A DNA stretch of 64,000 nucleotides from Pseudomonadota bacterium. GTDB lineage: Bacteria; Pseudomonadota; Gammaproteobacteria; Burkholderiales; Thiobacillaceae. Shown in pieces: positions 21,116 through 30,705 of the stretch; the stretch's first letter is position 1; each line of letters starts with the position of its first letter. Location of the stretch: positions 186,001 through 250,000 of the forward strand of contig JAJZRU010000001.1 of assembly GCA_021802555.1 (NCBI GenBank), in the 5' to 3' direction. The notes beneath the pieces were generated by a model. That model saw only the letters and a list, made by a program, of their open reading frames with translations, was not told where the DNA came from and made no database searches. The translations under genes and the position numbers were made by a program.

Positions 21116-21727
21116 ATGCAAAACCTTTATTCACTCCTGGTTCTGGCGAGTGCTTACCTGTTGGGCTCGCTGTCCTTTGCAGTGATCGTGAGCCGCCTCA
21201 TGGGCTTGCCCGACCCGCGCGGGGTTGGTTCGGGCAACCCGGGCGCCACCAACATGCTGCGCTCCGGGCGCAAGGGTGCCGCATTGCTGACGCTGGCGGG
21301 GGATCTGGCCAAGGGCTGGGCGGCGGTGGCGCTGGCGGTTCAGGCCACGCCGAAGCTGGAGCTTGCGCCCTGGGTGGTCGAAGGAGCGGTGCTCGCCGTG
21401 TTTTTGGGCCATGTTTTCCCGCTGTTTTTCGGTTTTCGCGGCGGCAAGGGGGTGGCGACTGCCCTCGGCGCGCTCCTGGCGCTCGATTGGCGCATCGCCG
21501 CAGCAGTCTTGCTGGTTTGGCTGGCGGTGTTTGCCGCCGCCCGGATTTCCTCGCTGGCGGCGCTCGCCGCCGCCGCGCTCGCGCCGCTTTGCGCGGCCTG
21601 GCTGGGAGGCGGCGCATACGTGCCCGCCCTGGTGCTCCTTGCCTTGCTGGTGTTCTGGCGCCATGGCGCCAACATCCGGCGCCTGCTGGCAGGGGAGGAA
21701 AAACGCTTTGGCAAATCGCGCCCCTGA
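21116..21727 (+). CDS. plsY: Glycerol-3-phosphate acyltransferase PlsY
   Basis: PlsY is an inner-membrane enzyme that moves an acyl group from acyl-phosphate to glycerol-3-phosphate, the first step of phospholipid synthesis. The 203-residue protein has about five membrane helices and the three family motifs: GSLSFAVIVSRL followed by GSGNPGATN, then GHVFPLFFGFRGGKGVAT, and a C-terminal RRLLAGEEKRFG. The ATG at 21116 gives the usual N-terminus. Confidence 0.96.
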   Translation: MQNLYSLLVLASAYLLGSLSFAVIVSRLMGLPDPRGVGSGNPGATNMLRSGRKGAALLTLAGDLAKGWAAVALAVQATPKLELAPWVVEGAVLAVFLGHVFPLFFGFRGGKGVATALGALLALDWRIAAAVLLVWLAVFAAARISSLAALAAAALAPLCAAWLGGGAYVPALVLLALLVFWRHGANIRRLLAGEEKRFGKSRP

Positions 21728-21763
21728 AAGCGGACGCTTTCCCATGATCGCCGGATAGGGTTC

Positions 21764-22567
21764 ATGACCTGGTTCGAAAAAGAAATGAACTATGCGCGGG
21801 AATCCTTGAAAGAGGTTTCCCGTGACGCCATCCACCAGGCCGGCGAGCGCCTGGGGTTGGTGGTGCGGGAAGGCGTCAAGGAAGCAGGCAGCGAACTGCG
21901 CGACGTCATCGAGGAGGCGGGCAAGGAAATCGACGCCAAGCTGGACAAGATCTCCGCCGAAATCCATGCCCAGCGCCAATTCACCAAGGACGACGTGCGC
22001 GAACTGGTCGATTACGCCGCCCTGCAGCTTTCGCAGGTGCTGGACGCGCGCATTGCCGTGGCCAAGACAGAGATCACGAGCCTGGTGCAGGATCGCGTCG
22101 AGTATTTCAAGCGCGAAGTGGACGACTTCTTCATCCGCCGCCAGCAGGATCTGGCGCGCGAACGGCGGCGCATGCTCTACAACGTGAGCATCGCCGTGAC
22201 CGCGTCCTTGCTGGTCGGCGCGGTGTCCTGGATGTACCACCGCTGGATCGGCGGCGAGATCGACCTTTTCGGCATCTTCCGCATCCTGTTCGCCTCGCTC
22301 ATGGGCGGCTACGCCGTCTACCTGGCCGCTGCTTTGCTGCGCCGCTGGCTGCGCCTGGCGGAGCATCGCAAGGACGTGATGTTCCTGGCCATGCGCTATT
22401 GGGGGGTGCTGCGGCCGGAAAGCGTGTTTTTCACCGTGCTGTTGATTTGCTTGCTGGCCCTCGTTGTCGGCCTGCTGCTGTTTCCCGAACTGCTCGTGAA
22501 GCTTCCCGGCGGAGAGAGCCTTCTGCGCTGGATACGCCAGGCCTACCCCTTTTTTGGCCGTTTCTGA
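21764..22567 (+). CDS. Coiled-coil membrane protein of unknown function
   Basis: I do not recognise this 267-residue protein. Residues 1-140 are charged and helical with coiled-coil character (heptad-like runs such as VKEAGSELRDVIEEAGKE). This is followed by about four membrane segments (about 143-160, 172-195, 222-245 and a hydrophobic tail region). It has no signal peptide, so the coiled coil probably faces the cytoplasm. It starts 36 bp after plsY on the same strand and converges with tsaD. A scaffold role at the membrane is possible, but nothing in the sequence proves it. Confidence 0.75.
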   Translation: MTWFEKEMNYARESLKEVSRDAIHQAGERLGLVVREGVKEAGSELRDVIEEAGKEIDAKLDKISAEIHAQRQFTKDDVRELVDYAALQLSQVLDARIAVAKTEITSLVQDRVEYFKREVDDFFIRRQQDLARERRRMLYNVSIAVTASLLVGAVSWMYHRWIGGEIDLFGIFRILFASLMGGYAVYLAAALLRRWLRLAEHRKDVMFLAMRYWGVLRPESVFFTVLLICLLALVVGLLLFPELLVKLPGGESLLRWIRQAYPFFGRF

Positions 22568-22580
22568 TGCGGCGTTCCAC

Positions 22581-23597
22581 TCAGGCGGGCTGGGGCGCGG
22601 CCAGGCTGGCCAGATCCCAGCGCGGGCGCACCTCGAAGGCGGCAAGCTTTGCGCCTTCGCGCAAGCGCATGGCGCCGGCATAGGCGATCATGGCGCCGTT
22701 GTCGGTGCATAGATCGAGTTCGGGAAAATAGACACGCGCCCCGAGGCTCTCGCAGCCGGCGGCGAGCGCGGCGCGCAGCTGGCGGTTGGCGCCCACCCCT
22801 CCGGCCACCACCAGGCGGCGGCTGGCCGTGCGGCGCAGGGCATCCAGCGACTTGGCCGCGAGGATGTCGCACATGGCGGCCTGGAAGGCGGCCGCGATGT
22901 CCGCTGCGGTGGCATCCTCAGGGTGCTTGCGGCGCAGCGTGGCGACCGCGGTCTTGAGGCCGCTGAAGCTGAAGTTGAGGTCGCCGCTGCCGAGCATGGG
23001 GCGCGGCAGGGCGTAGCGTGCGGCGTCGCCGGCGTCGGCCAGGCGCGAAATGGCCGGTCCGCCCGGATAGCCCAGGCCCAGCAGCTGGGCGGTCTTGTCG
23101 AAGGCCTCGCCCGCGGCGTCGTCCAGTGTCTCGCCCAGCAGTTCGTAGCGCCCCACGCCGGCTACCTGCATGATCTGGGTGTGCCCGCCGGAGACGAGCA
23201 GGGCGACGAAGGGGAAAGCGGGCGGCTCGCGGGAAAGCAGGGGCGAAAGAAGGTGCCCTTCCAAGTGGTGCACGCCCACCGCCGGGATGTCCAGGGCGTA
23301 GGCCAGGCCGCGCGCAATCCCGGCCCCCACCAGGAGGGCCCCGGCCAGGCCCGGCCCCGCCGTGTAGGCGATGCCGTCCAGGCTGTCCAGCCCGCAGTCG
23401 GCGGCCGCGAGGGTGTCCCGGATCAGCGGCAGGATGCGCTGGATGTGGTCGCGCGAGGCCAACTCCGGGACGACGCCGCCGTAGTCGCCGTGCATGGCGG
23501 TCTGCGAATACAGGCGGTGGGCGAGCAGTCCGCGTGCGCCGTCGAAAACCGCCACACCGCTTTCGTCGCAGGAGGATTCGATGCCGAGTACCCGCAT
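22581..23597 (-). CDS. tsaD: tRNA N6-adenosine threonylcarbamoyltransferase TsaD
   Basis: TsaD is the catalytic subunit of the complex that makes t6A at position 37 of tRNAs reading ANN codons. The 338-residue protein begins [16 protein letters not shown] and has the metal-site motif [14 protein letters not shown]-type ATP motifs and [10 protein letters not shown]. The ATG at 23595-23597 fits the family N-terminus. It diverges from rpsU, an arrangement shared by most gamma- and betaproteobacteria. Confidence 0.97.
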   Translation of the reverse strand: MRVLGIESSCDESGVAVFDGARGLLAHRLYSQTAMHGDYGGVVPELASRDHIQRILPLIRDTLAAADCGLDSLDGIAYTAGPGLAGALLVGAGIARGLAYALDIPAVGVHHLEGHLLSPLLSREPPAFPFVALLVSGGHTQIMQVAGVGRYELLGETLDDAAGEAFDKTAQLLGLGYPGGPAISRLADAGDAARYALPRPMLGSGDLNFSFSGLKTAVATLRRKHPEDATAADIAAAFQAAMCDILAAKSLDALRRTASRRLVVAGGVGANRQLRAALAAGCESLGARVYFPELDLCTDNGAMIAYAGAMRLREGAKLAAFEVRPRWDLASLAAPQPA

Positions 23598-23666
23598 GGG
23601 ATGGAAAAAAGCCTGGGAAGCGCGTATTATTCGCAGTTTTTCCCGGACAAGGAAGCAGTCTTCGTC

Positions 23667-23879
23667 ATGCCCCATATCAAGGTCAAAGAGAACGAGCCCT
23701 TCGATGTCGCCCTGCGCCGCTTCAAGCGCGCGGTGGAAAAGACCGGGCTGCTTACCGAACTGCGCGCGCGCGAGTTCTACGAAAAGCCCACGGCGGAGCG
23801 CAAGCGCAAGCTGGCCGCCGCTGTGAAGCGCACCCACAAGCGGCTGCGCAGCCAGATGCTGCCGCCCAAGATGTACTGA
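23667..23879 (+). CDS. rpsU: 30S ribosomal protein S21
   Basis: This is bS21, which is needed for translation initiation on structured mRNAs. The 70-residue sequence begins [27 protein letters not shown] and is Lys/Arg-rich, ending MLPPKMY. The ATG is at 23667. It is the first gene of the macromolecular synthesis set rpsU-yqeY-dnaG-rpoD. An intrinsic terminator follows it directly, so most transcripts may end here, giving rpsU a higher level than dnaG. Confidence 0.97.
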   Translation: MPHIKVKENEPFDVALRRFKRAVEKTGLLTELRAREFYEKPTAERKRKLAAAVKRTHKRLRSQMLPPKMY

Positions 23880-23903
23880 TCGCTGCCTCGCATCGAAGAC
23901 GTG

Positions 23904-23928
23904 AGGCGGGCGGCAGGCCCGCCTTTTT
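23904..23928 (+). terminator. Intrinsic terminator after rpsU
   Basis: Perfect 8-bp stem AGGCGGGC (23904-23911) and GCCCGCCT (23917-23924), loop of 5 nt, followed by TTTT. It lies 24 bp after the rpsU stop and 15 bp before yqeY. In Escherichia coli the rpsU-dnaG gap also holds a terminator that limits dnaG expression. Confidence 0.85.
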
Positions 23929-23943
23929 GCGCTGGAGCTTGAG

Positions 23944-24390
23944 ATGAGCCTGAAAACCCGCATCCTGGACGACGTCAAGGCCGCCATGAAGGCGCGTGCG
24001 GCCGAACGCCTGTCGACCTTGCGCATGCTGACCGCAGCCATGAAGCAGAAGGAAGTCGACGAGCGCGTGGAACTGGACGATGCCGCCATACTGGCCATCG
24101 TGGAGAAGCTCATCAAGCAGCGCCGCGAAGCCGCCGCCCAGTTCGAAGCCGGCGGACGCGCCGATCTGGCGGCGGCGGAGAGGAACGAGATCGAGGTGCT
24201 GTCGGCTTACCTGCCCGCGCCCATGAGCGCCGCGGAAATCGCGGCCGCCGTCGACGCGGCGCTGGCGCAGGCCGGCGCGCAGACGGTCAAGGACATGGGC
24301 CGGGTCATGGCGTTGCTCAAGCCAGCCCTGGCGGGCAGGGCCGATCTGGCCCAGGTGTCGGCGCAGGTCAAGGCGCGGCTGGGCGGCTGA
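23944..24390 (+). CDS. yqeY: GatB/YqeY-domain protein
   Basis: This is a 148-residue cytoplasmic protein with the YqeY/GatB tRNA-binding tail fold. Family segments are [36 protein letters not shown] and [19 protein letters not shown]. The exact role is not known; homology suggests tRNA binding or support of aminoacylation. It lies between rpsU and dnaG, a very common place for it. Confidence 0.93.
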   Translation: MSLKTRILDDVKAAMKARAAERLSTLRMLTAAMKQKEVDERVELDDAAILAIVEKLIKQRREAAAQFEAGGRADLAAAERNEIEVLSAYLPAPMSAAEIAAAVDAALAQAGAQTVKDMGRVMALLKPALAGRADLAQVSAQVKARLGG

Positions 24391-24411
24391 TTCCCGCGCC
24401 GGAGCGGGGCG

Positions 24412-26106
24412 ATGATACCGCGCGACTTCATCGACACCTTGCTGGCGCGGACGGACATCGTCGACGTCATCGATCGCCGCGTTCCGCTCAGGAAAGCGGG
24501 CCAGAATTATCAGGCCTGCTGCCCTTTCCATCAGGAAAAGACGCCTTCCTTCACGGTCAGCCCGACCAAGCAGTTTTACCACTGCTTCGGCTGCGGCGCC
24601 CATGGCAGCGCGATTGGATTCCTCATGGAGCATGAGGGCCTGGGCTTCGTCGAGGCGGTCGAGGCGCTGGCGGCCGACGCGGGGCTGGCCGTGCCGCAGG
24701 AAGCGGGAGCGCCGGGCCGGCCCAGGGCGGGCGCCGATCTGTACGAACTCATGGGTCAGGCAGCGCGCTACTACCGTGAGCAGCTCAAGGCTTCTCCGCG
24801 CGCCATCGCCTACCTGCAGAAGCGCGGCCTGACCGGCGAGATCGCTGCGCGCTACGGGCTGGGCTATGCCCCGCCGGGGTACGAGAGCCTGGCCAGCGCC
24901 TTTGCCGACTACAAGCGTCCGGAGCTGGCCGCCGTCGGCTTGGTCATCGATGACGAGCGCGGCCGCCGCGACCGCTTTCGCGACCGCATCATGTTTCCCA
25001 TCCGGGACGGCAAGGGCCGCATCGTCGGGTTTGGCGGCCGGGTGCTCGACCAGGGCGAGCCCAAATATCTCAATTCGCCGGAAACGCCCCTGTTCAGCAA
25101 AGGCTCGGAGATCTACGGCCTGTTCGAGGCGCGCGCTGCCATACGCGCAAGCAATCGCGTGCTGGTGACCGAAGGGTACATGGACACTGTGGCGCTGGCG
25201 CAATTCGGCATCGATTACGCGGTGGCGACCCTGGGCACGGCAACCACGCCTGTGCATGCGCGCGTGCTGCTGCGTCAGGCCGAGCGGGTGTATTACTGCT
25301 TCGACGGCGACAACGCCGGCCGCAAGGCTGCCTGGCGTGCGCTGGAGAATACCCTAGAGGCGCTCACGGACGGCAAGGAGGCGTTCTTCCTCTTTCTGCC
25401 CGAAGGGGAAGACCCGGATACCTATGTGCGCGCGCGCGGCGCGGCGGCGTTCGAGGCTTTTATGGCCGGGGAAGCGGTGCCCCTCTCGGCCTATCTGGTG
25501 CGGCAACTCGCCGGAGAAGGAGCGCCGCAGACCGCGGAGGCGCGTGCGCGCGTGCTCAAACAGGCGCAGCCTCTGCTGGCCAAGCTGGGCGCCCCCATAC
25601 TGGCGCGCCTGATGCGCCAGGAGCTGGGGCTGCGGCTTGGTTTGAGCGAGCGCGAAGGCGAGCGTCTGCTTGGGCGGGCGCCGGCCGCGCCGCGCCGCGC
25701 CGCGCCGGCACGGGCGCAGGGGCTGTATCGCCAGCTCGCGCGCCTGCTCGCGCTGGAGCCGGCCTGGGCAGCGCAGATCGACCCGTGCCAGGTGGTGGAG
25801 GGCGAGCCCTATGCCGGCCCGTTGAAGGAGCTGCTGGCCTGGCTGCGCGGCCAGCCCGGCAAGACGCCGGCGCAACTGCTGGAAGCTGCGCGCGGGGTAT
25901 CGGTGGAAAGCGAACTGCAGGCCTTGCTGGGCGAAGCCATGGAATGGGGTGAGGGCTTCGATGCCGCGGAGGAATTCGCCGGCGCGCGGCGCCGATTGTT
26001 CGACCTGTGGCGCAAGCGGCGCATCGAGGCGCTTTCCGCCCAGGCGGTCTTGAGCGAGGCGGAAGGGCGCGAACTGCTGGAGCTTTTGCGTTCCGCCCCC
26101 ACATAA
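24412..26106 (+). CDS. dnaG: DNA primase
   Basis: DnaG makes RNA primers at the replication fork. Its CHC2 zinc domain (residues about 38-66, with CPFH and CFGCG) is followed by the TOPRIM catalytic domain (LVTEGYMDTVAL and the CFDGDNAG acidic motif) and a C-terminal DnaB-binding region. At 564 residues it is somewhat shorter than the Escherichia coli protein. It starts 21 bp after yqeY. Confidence 0.97.
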   Translation: MIPRDFIDTLLARTDIVDVIDRRVPLRKAGQNYQACCPFHQEKTPSFTVSPTKQFYHCFGCGAHGSAIGFLMEHEGLGFVEAVEALAADAGLAVPQEAGAPGRPRAGADLYELMGQAARYYREQLKASPRAIAYLQKRGLTGEIAARYGLGYAPPGYESLASAFADYKRPELAAVGLVIDDERGRRDRFRDRIMFPIRDGKGRIVGFGGRVLDQGEPKYLNSPETPLFSKGSEIYGLFEARAAIRASNRVLVTEGYMDTVALAQFGIDYAVATLGTATTPVHARVLLRQAERVYYCFDGDNAGRKAAWRALENTLEALTDGKEAFFLFLPEGEDPDTYVRARGAAAFEAFMAGEAVPLSAYLVRQLAGEGAPQTAEARARVLKQAQPLLAKLGAPILARLMRQELGLRLGLSEREGERLLGRAPAAPRRAAPARAQGLYRQLARLLALEPAWAAQIDPCQVVEGEPYAGPLKELLAWLRGQPGKTPAQLLEAARGVSVESELQALLGEAMEWGEGFDAAEEFAGARRRLFDLWRKRRIEALSAQAVLSEAEGRELLELLRSAPT

Positions 26107-26168
26107 GCAATACAAGGTGCGCCGATGGGCGGCAGACTTCCTGGCGTGTTTCTTGCCTGAAAAAGTGC

Positions 26169-26203
26169 GGGACAACAGAGAAGCAAATCACGTACAATAT
26201 AAT
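26169..26203 (+). promoter_or_regulatory. Probable sigma-70 promoter and leader of rpoD
   Basis: The dnaG-rpoD gap has TACAATATAAT (26193-26203) as an overlapping pair of -10 boxes; GGGACA (26169-26174) lies 18 bp before TACAAT as a possible -35. Transcripts would start at about 26205-26210, right before the hairpin TGGGC-TTTT-GCCCA (26212-26225), so the mRNA would begin with a short stem. This would let rpoD be made independently of dnaG. Confidence 0.55.
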
Positions 26204-26244
26204 GTTTTCCATGGGCTTTTGCCCAAAAAATACTAGGACTGGCA

Positions 26245-28212
<1,968 letters not shown>

Positions 28213-28287
28213 TCGGTGCGGCATGAACGACGCCTGTTGTGCGGCGAGTGTTTCGGGTGGCTGACCTGGACGGATGATGGCAGGGTA

Positions 28288-28315
28288 TTGAGAAAAGCTG
28301 CTGCGGCAGAATAAT
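28288..28315 (+). promoter_or_regulatory. Probable promoter of the intron-bearing tRNA gene
   Basis: TTGAGA (28288-28293), a 16-bp spacer and AATAAT (28310-28315) lie 18 bp before the mature 5' end of the tRNA. This gives a transcript start about 10 nt upstream of the tRNA, a normal distance for RNase P processing. Confidence 0.55.
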
Positions 28316-28333
28316 TAAGGAGAATGGATTACC

Positions 28334-28664
28334 GGGCCTCTAGCTCATGCTTGGTTAGAGCAGCGGACTTGAGGGAAGAAGCCTAAACGCATGGCGCGCA
28401 TGGCGGATTCCGATGGGTTGCCCCGAGGCAAGTTCACTCTGCCTCGGGGTAGAACTTCTCAAACTCGGTGAAAGCTAACGCGGGCGGCAACCCGCCAGGC
28501 CGATACCGAGCGAAGCCTCCTCATGAGGAGGAACGTGTAGAGACTCGACGGGAAGGCCGTAAAGGCAAGATAGAGTCCAGACCACAAACCCGAAAGGGGC
28601 GGCGAAAGCCGTAGTGGTAAGCATAATCCGTTGGTGCTGGGTTCGACTCCCAGGGGGCCCACCA
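28334..28664 (+). tRNA. tRNA with anticodon CAT, probably tRNA-Ile2, split by a group I intron
   Basis: The exons are 28334-28369 and 28622-28664. Joined, they form a standard cloverleaf. The acceptor stem is GGGCCTC with GGGGCCC (one T-G pair). The D stem is GCTC/GAGC, and the anticodon stem is GCGGA/TCCGT with loop CT-CAT-AA. The T arm is CTGGG-TTCGACT-CCCAG, and CCA is encoded at 28661-28664. The anticodon CAT and the overall likeness to Escherichia coli Ile2 point to the isoleucine tRNA for AUA, whose C34 becomes lysidine by TilS. An elongator Met tRNA is the alternative. The intron separates U33 from C34, so the RNA cannot work until it is spliced. It lies 121 bp after rpoD. Confidence 0.92.
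28370..28621 (+). ncRNA. Group I self-splicing intron (252 nt) in the tRNA anticodon loop
   Basis: The whole core can be traced. The guide sequence ATG-GGTT (28413-28419) pairs with the 3' exon CAT (P10) and with 5' exon GACT ending in the U-G pair (P1). P2 is CCCCGAGGCA/TGCCTCGGGG. P3 is CTTCTC (28455-28460) with GGGAAG (28550-28555). J3/4 is AAA. P4 is CTCGGT (28464-28469) with ACCGAG (28505-28510). P5a is GCGGG/CCCGC, P6 is CCTCCT-CATG-AGGAGG, and P7 is GACTC (28542-28546) with GAGTC (28573-28577). P8 is GCC/GGC and J8/7 is AAGATA. P9 is ACCAC/GTGGT with two GAAA-capped hairpins. The last base is G. The segment GTGTAGAGACT around P7 recalls the Azoarcus tRNA intron. It encodes no homing endonuclease. 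Confidence 0.93.
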
Positions 28665-28873
28665 AAAAAACCGCCGGCCGCCCGCGTCCTGGTGCAGTGA
28701 CGCCGGAGTTTCGGAGCCCGGCCCAATGGGGCGCCGGGTGTGTTTATCGATTTCGTCCGGCGCGGGAAGCGGGCTGACGAAAGCGCCAATGAACCGATTG
28801 CGGCCTGCTCCGAGCGCAGCAGGGAATCCCCCCGCGGGTCCTTTGCCTCGATGGTGCCGGACGCTGTCCGGCC

Positions 28874-29329
28874 TCAGGGGCGTATGTAAGACCACCCTCG
28901 CTGCTGCAGATCGATGATGCGGACCACGCCGCCGGGCACCACGACTACGCCGTCGATCAGTTTGGGCAGATGCCCGGTCCGGCGCTCGATACCCAACATG
29001 GTGACGTGGCAGGCGCTGAAACGCACGCCTTGCGCTTCCAGGCTTTGCACGCGCTCCGGCATTTTGCTTTCTCCGGTCAGTATGCTCAACCCGGGGCCGT
29101 AGGCGACGACCTCGATCTTGACGTTGTCCATGCCCAGCAGCTGCTGCAGGTTGGAAGCATTGTTCAGCGCGAGATTTTGCACCTCGGGATCGGCGCTGCT
29201 GACTTGTATGACGACCTTGTGCCCGGGGTCGAGGGCGCCAGTTTCCGCCGCGCTGGCGTGACATGGGGCGCCGAGGGCGATCAAGAATAATGCCAAGCCG
29301 CCGAATGACTGAAGTGGTTTGTTCTTCAT
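28874..29329 (-). CDS. Exported DsrE/F-like protein
   Basis: This 151-residue protein has a signal peptide (about 1-28, ending HASA) and a DsrE/DsrF-like domain. The domain runs from HKVVIQVSSADPEVQNLALNNASNL to the C-terminus, with Cys107 in RFSACHVT at the place of the sulfur-binding cysteine in that family. DsrE-type proteins bind or pass on sulfane sulfur, usually in the cytoplasm; exported members are of unknown role. GAGGAG precedes the ATG. It is the third gene of a unit with the CuA protein and the metallophosphoesterase, 12 bp after the former. Confidence 0.85.
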   Translation of the reverse strand: MKNKPLQSFGGLALFLIALGAPCHASAAETGALDPGHKVVIQVSSADPEVQNLALNNASNLQQLLGMDNVKIEVVAYGPGLSILTGESKMPERVQSLEAQGVRFSACHVTMLGIERRTGHLPKLIDGVVVVPGGVVRIIDLQQRGWSYIRP

Positions 29330-29341
29330 CTTCGTTTCTCC

Positions 29342-29713
29342 TCAATCGACGACGATGATCTCGCCGGTCATGTTCTGATGCCCGCTGCCGCAAAAATTGT
29401 CGCAGTGGAAGGGAAATGTGCCGGTTTTTTGCGGCAAGATGTGCACGCGTGCGGTTTGCCCGGGCATGACGTCGGCACGGATACCCAGCCCGGGCGCATT
29501 AAATCCATGCAGGCGATCCAGCGAGATAAGCTCCAGCACCACCGGCACGCCTTTCTTCAAGGTGATCACCTGCGGCGTGTACTTGAATTTCCTGGCCGTA
29601 ACGGGGATCACCCGCGGCGCTCCGTCGGCCATGGAGAACGTGCCCCAGCAAGCCGCAAGCGTTGCCACGAGCAGGGCGGCGACTATGAAGCCTTTGTGTG
29701 CCGTCGGATGCAT
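29342..29713 (-). CDS. Membrane-anchored single-domain CuA cupredoxin
   Basis: The 123-residue protein has one N-terminal membrane segment (8-24) and a cupredoxin domain. It carries the full CuA ligand set of cytochrome oxidase subunit II: His69 (RLHGFNAP), Cys104, Cys108, His112 and Met115 in CDNFCGSGHQNM. The Glu of the usual CxExC is Asn106 here; that residue binds copper only through its backbone. It is not part of an oxidase operon. It lies 4 bp after the metallophosphoesterase gene and just before the DsrE-like gene, so an electron-transfer or copper-handling role with them is likely. The partner is unknown. Confidence 0.88.
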   Translation of the reverse strand: MHPTAHKGFIVAALLVATLAACWGTFSMADGAPRVIPVTARKFKYTPQVITLKKGVPVVLELISLDRLHGFNAPGLGIRADVMPGQTARVHILPQKTGTFPFHCDNFCGSGHQNMTGEIIVVD

Positions 29714-29717
29714 GGCG

Positions 29718-30614
29718 TCACCCCTTCCCCACAGGCCATTCGGTGATTTCGTAGCGCTTTTTTTGCGCTTCGGCTTCTATGCTGCGGAAGCCCAGTCCGC
29801 GATAGGGATGAGCTGCATCCCAAGGTATCGGCGCGCGCTTGGGTTGTGAGCCCGGTGCCGGCAATGGAAAGATCAGCGAGTTCGCCGAGTGGTGGGCGAT
29901 GTGCCCGGTCATATGGTGATTCTCCTGATGGATGTGGCCGTAAAACACCGTTACGTTGCGAAACGGCATCAGCAGCGCAATGACCTCCCGCCCGTCGCGC
30001 GTCGCCCAGTCCCACTCCGGGTACAGGTCGAACAACGGTCGGTGGGCCAGCACGACGATGGGTGCGCCCCGGTTGAGTTGTTGCAGATCCTTGCGCAGCC
30101 ATTGCAATTGGGCGTCCCCGATCATCGCGCGGGGATCTGATACGTTGTCCAGCGCGATGAAGTGGATTCCCTTGTGATCGAAGGTGTAGTGGCTTGCACC
30201 GAAAAACTCCCGGTAGGCTTCGCCGCCGTCCAGCGAGGCATCGTTCTCCCCGGGCAGAAACCTCACCTGCTTCACCCTGAGCGCGGCGATGATGTCGCGG
30301 AACTCGGCCATGCGCCTGCGGCGTTCTTTGGGGTCGTCTGTGGTATGGGTCAAATCGCCGGTGAACACCACGAAATCGGGCTGATACTCCAGGCCGTTGA
30401 CGGCGGCCACTGCCTTTTTCAGGGTGCCCGCGGCGTCCGGATTGACTTTTGGTCCTGTAAATCCCCAATGGCTGTCGGACAGCTGTACGAAGTAAAAATC
30501 ATCCTGTGCCGCCGTCCCGGAGCCCCACGCCGGGCGGCCGAGGCCGGAGGCGAACACCACGCCCCCGAAACCGGACAGCTTCAAGAACATTCTGCGATTG
30601 ATGTTGTTGCGCAT
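29718..30614 (-). CDS. Tat-exported metallophosphoesterase
   Basis: This 298-residue calcineurin-like phosphoesterase has an N-terminal Tat signal (NRRMFLK, residues 6-12). Metal-site motifs are DSH (47-49), GDLTH (86-90), an altered GEND (122-125, where GNHD or GEHD is usual), AHRPLF and GHIHQ. The change in the third motif (His to Asn) may alter catalysis. The substrate is unknown. GGAGGGA lies 5 bp before the ATG, and an ECF-type promoter lies further up. It is the first gene of the minus-strand arm of the ECF unit. Confidence 0.9.
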   Translation of the reverse strand: MRNNINRRMFLKLSGFGGVVFASGLGRPAWGSGTAAQDDFYFVQLSDSHWGFTGPKVNPDAAGTLKKAVAAVNGLEYQPDFVVFTGDLTHTTDDPKERRRRMAEFRDIIAALRVKQVRFLPGENDASLDGGEAYREFFGASHYTFDHKGIHFIALDNVSDPRAMIGDAQLQWLRKDLQQLNRGAPIVVLAHRPLFDLYPEWDWATRDGREVIALLMPFRNVTVFYGHIHQENHHMTGHIAHHSANSLIFPLPAPGSQPKRAPIPWDAAHPYRGLGFRSIEAEAQKKRYEITEWPVGKG

Positions 30615-30653
30615 TGTCTTCCCTCCATGGTCGGCGACGCCGTTTCAGTCCGT

Positions 30654-30682
30654 AAAACCAACCTGGACAGGAAAATATTCCC
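30654..30682 (-). promoter_or_regulatory. ECF-type promoter of the metallophosphoesterase-CuA-DsrE arm
   Basis: On the minus strand GGGAATA (30682 to 30676), a 16-bp spacer and GGTTTT (30659 to 30654) precede the metallophosphoesterase start by about 40 bp. The layout is the same as in the promoter of the sigma factor gene itself, so the adjacent ECF factor probably reads both. Confidence 0.7.
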
Positions 30683-30705
30683 GTAGGGGCGCCTTGCCGG
30701 CGGCG

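Noticed and set aside
28361-28380. Reading the unspliced 5' exon as a tRNA with anticodon TGA
   Set aside because: The bases after U33 do not pair with anything to complete an anticodon stem; joining at 28369/28622 gives a perfect stem and loop instead.
28370-28621. Search for a homing endonuclease in the intron
   Set aside because: The intron is only 252 nt and all of it is used by the ribozyme fold; no open frame of use is present.
28459-28665. Open frame on the minus strand across the intron and tRNA 3' half
   Set aside because: It lies wholly within a structured RNA gene, has no ribosome-binding site and no recognisable protein features.
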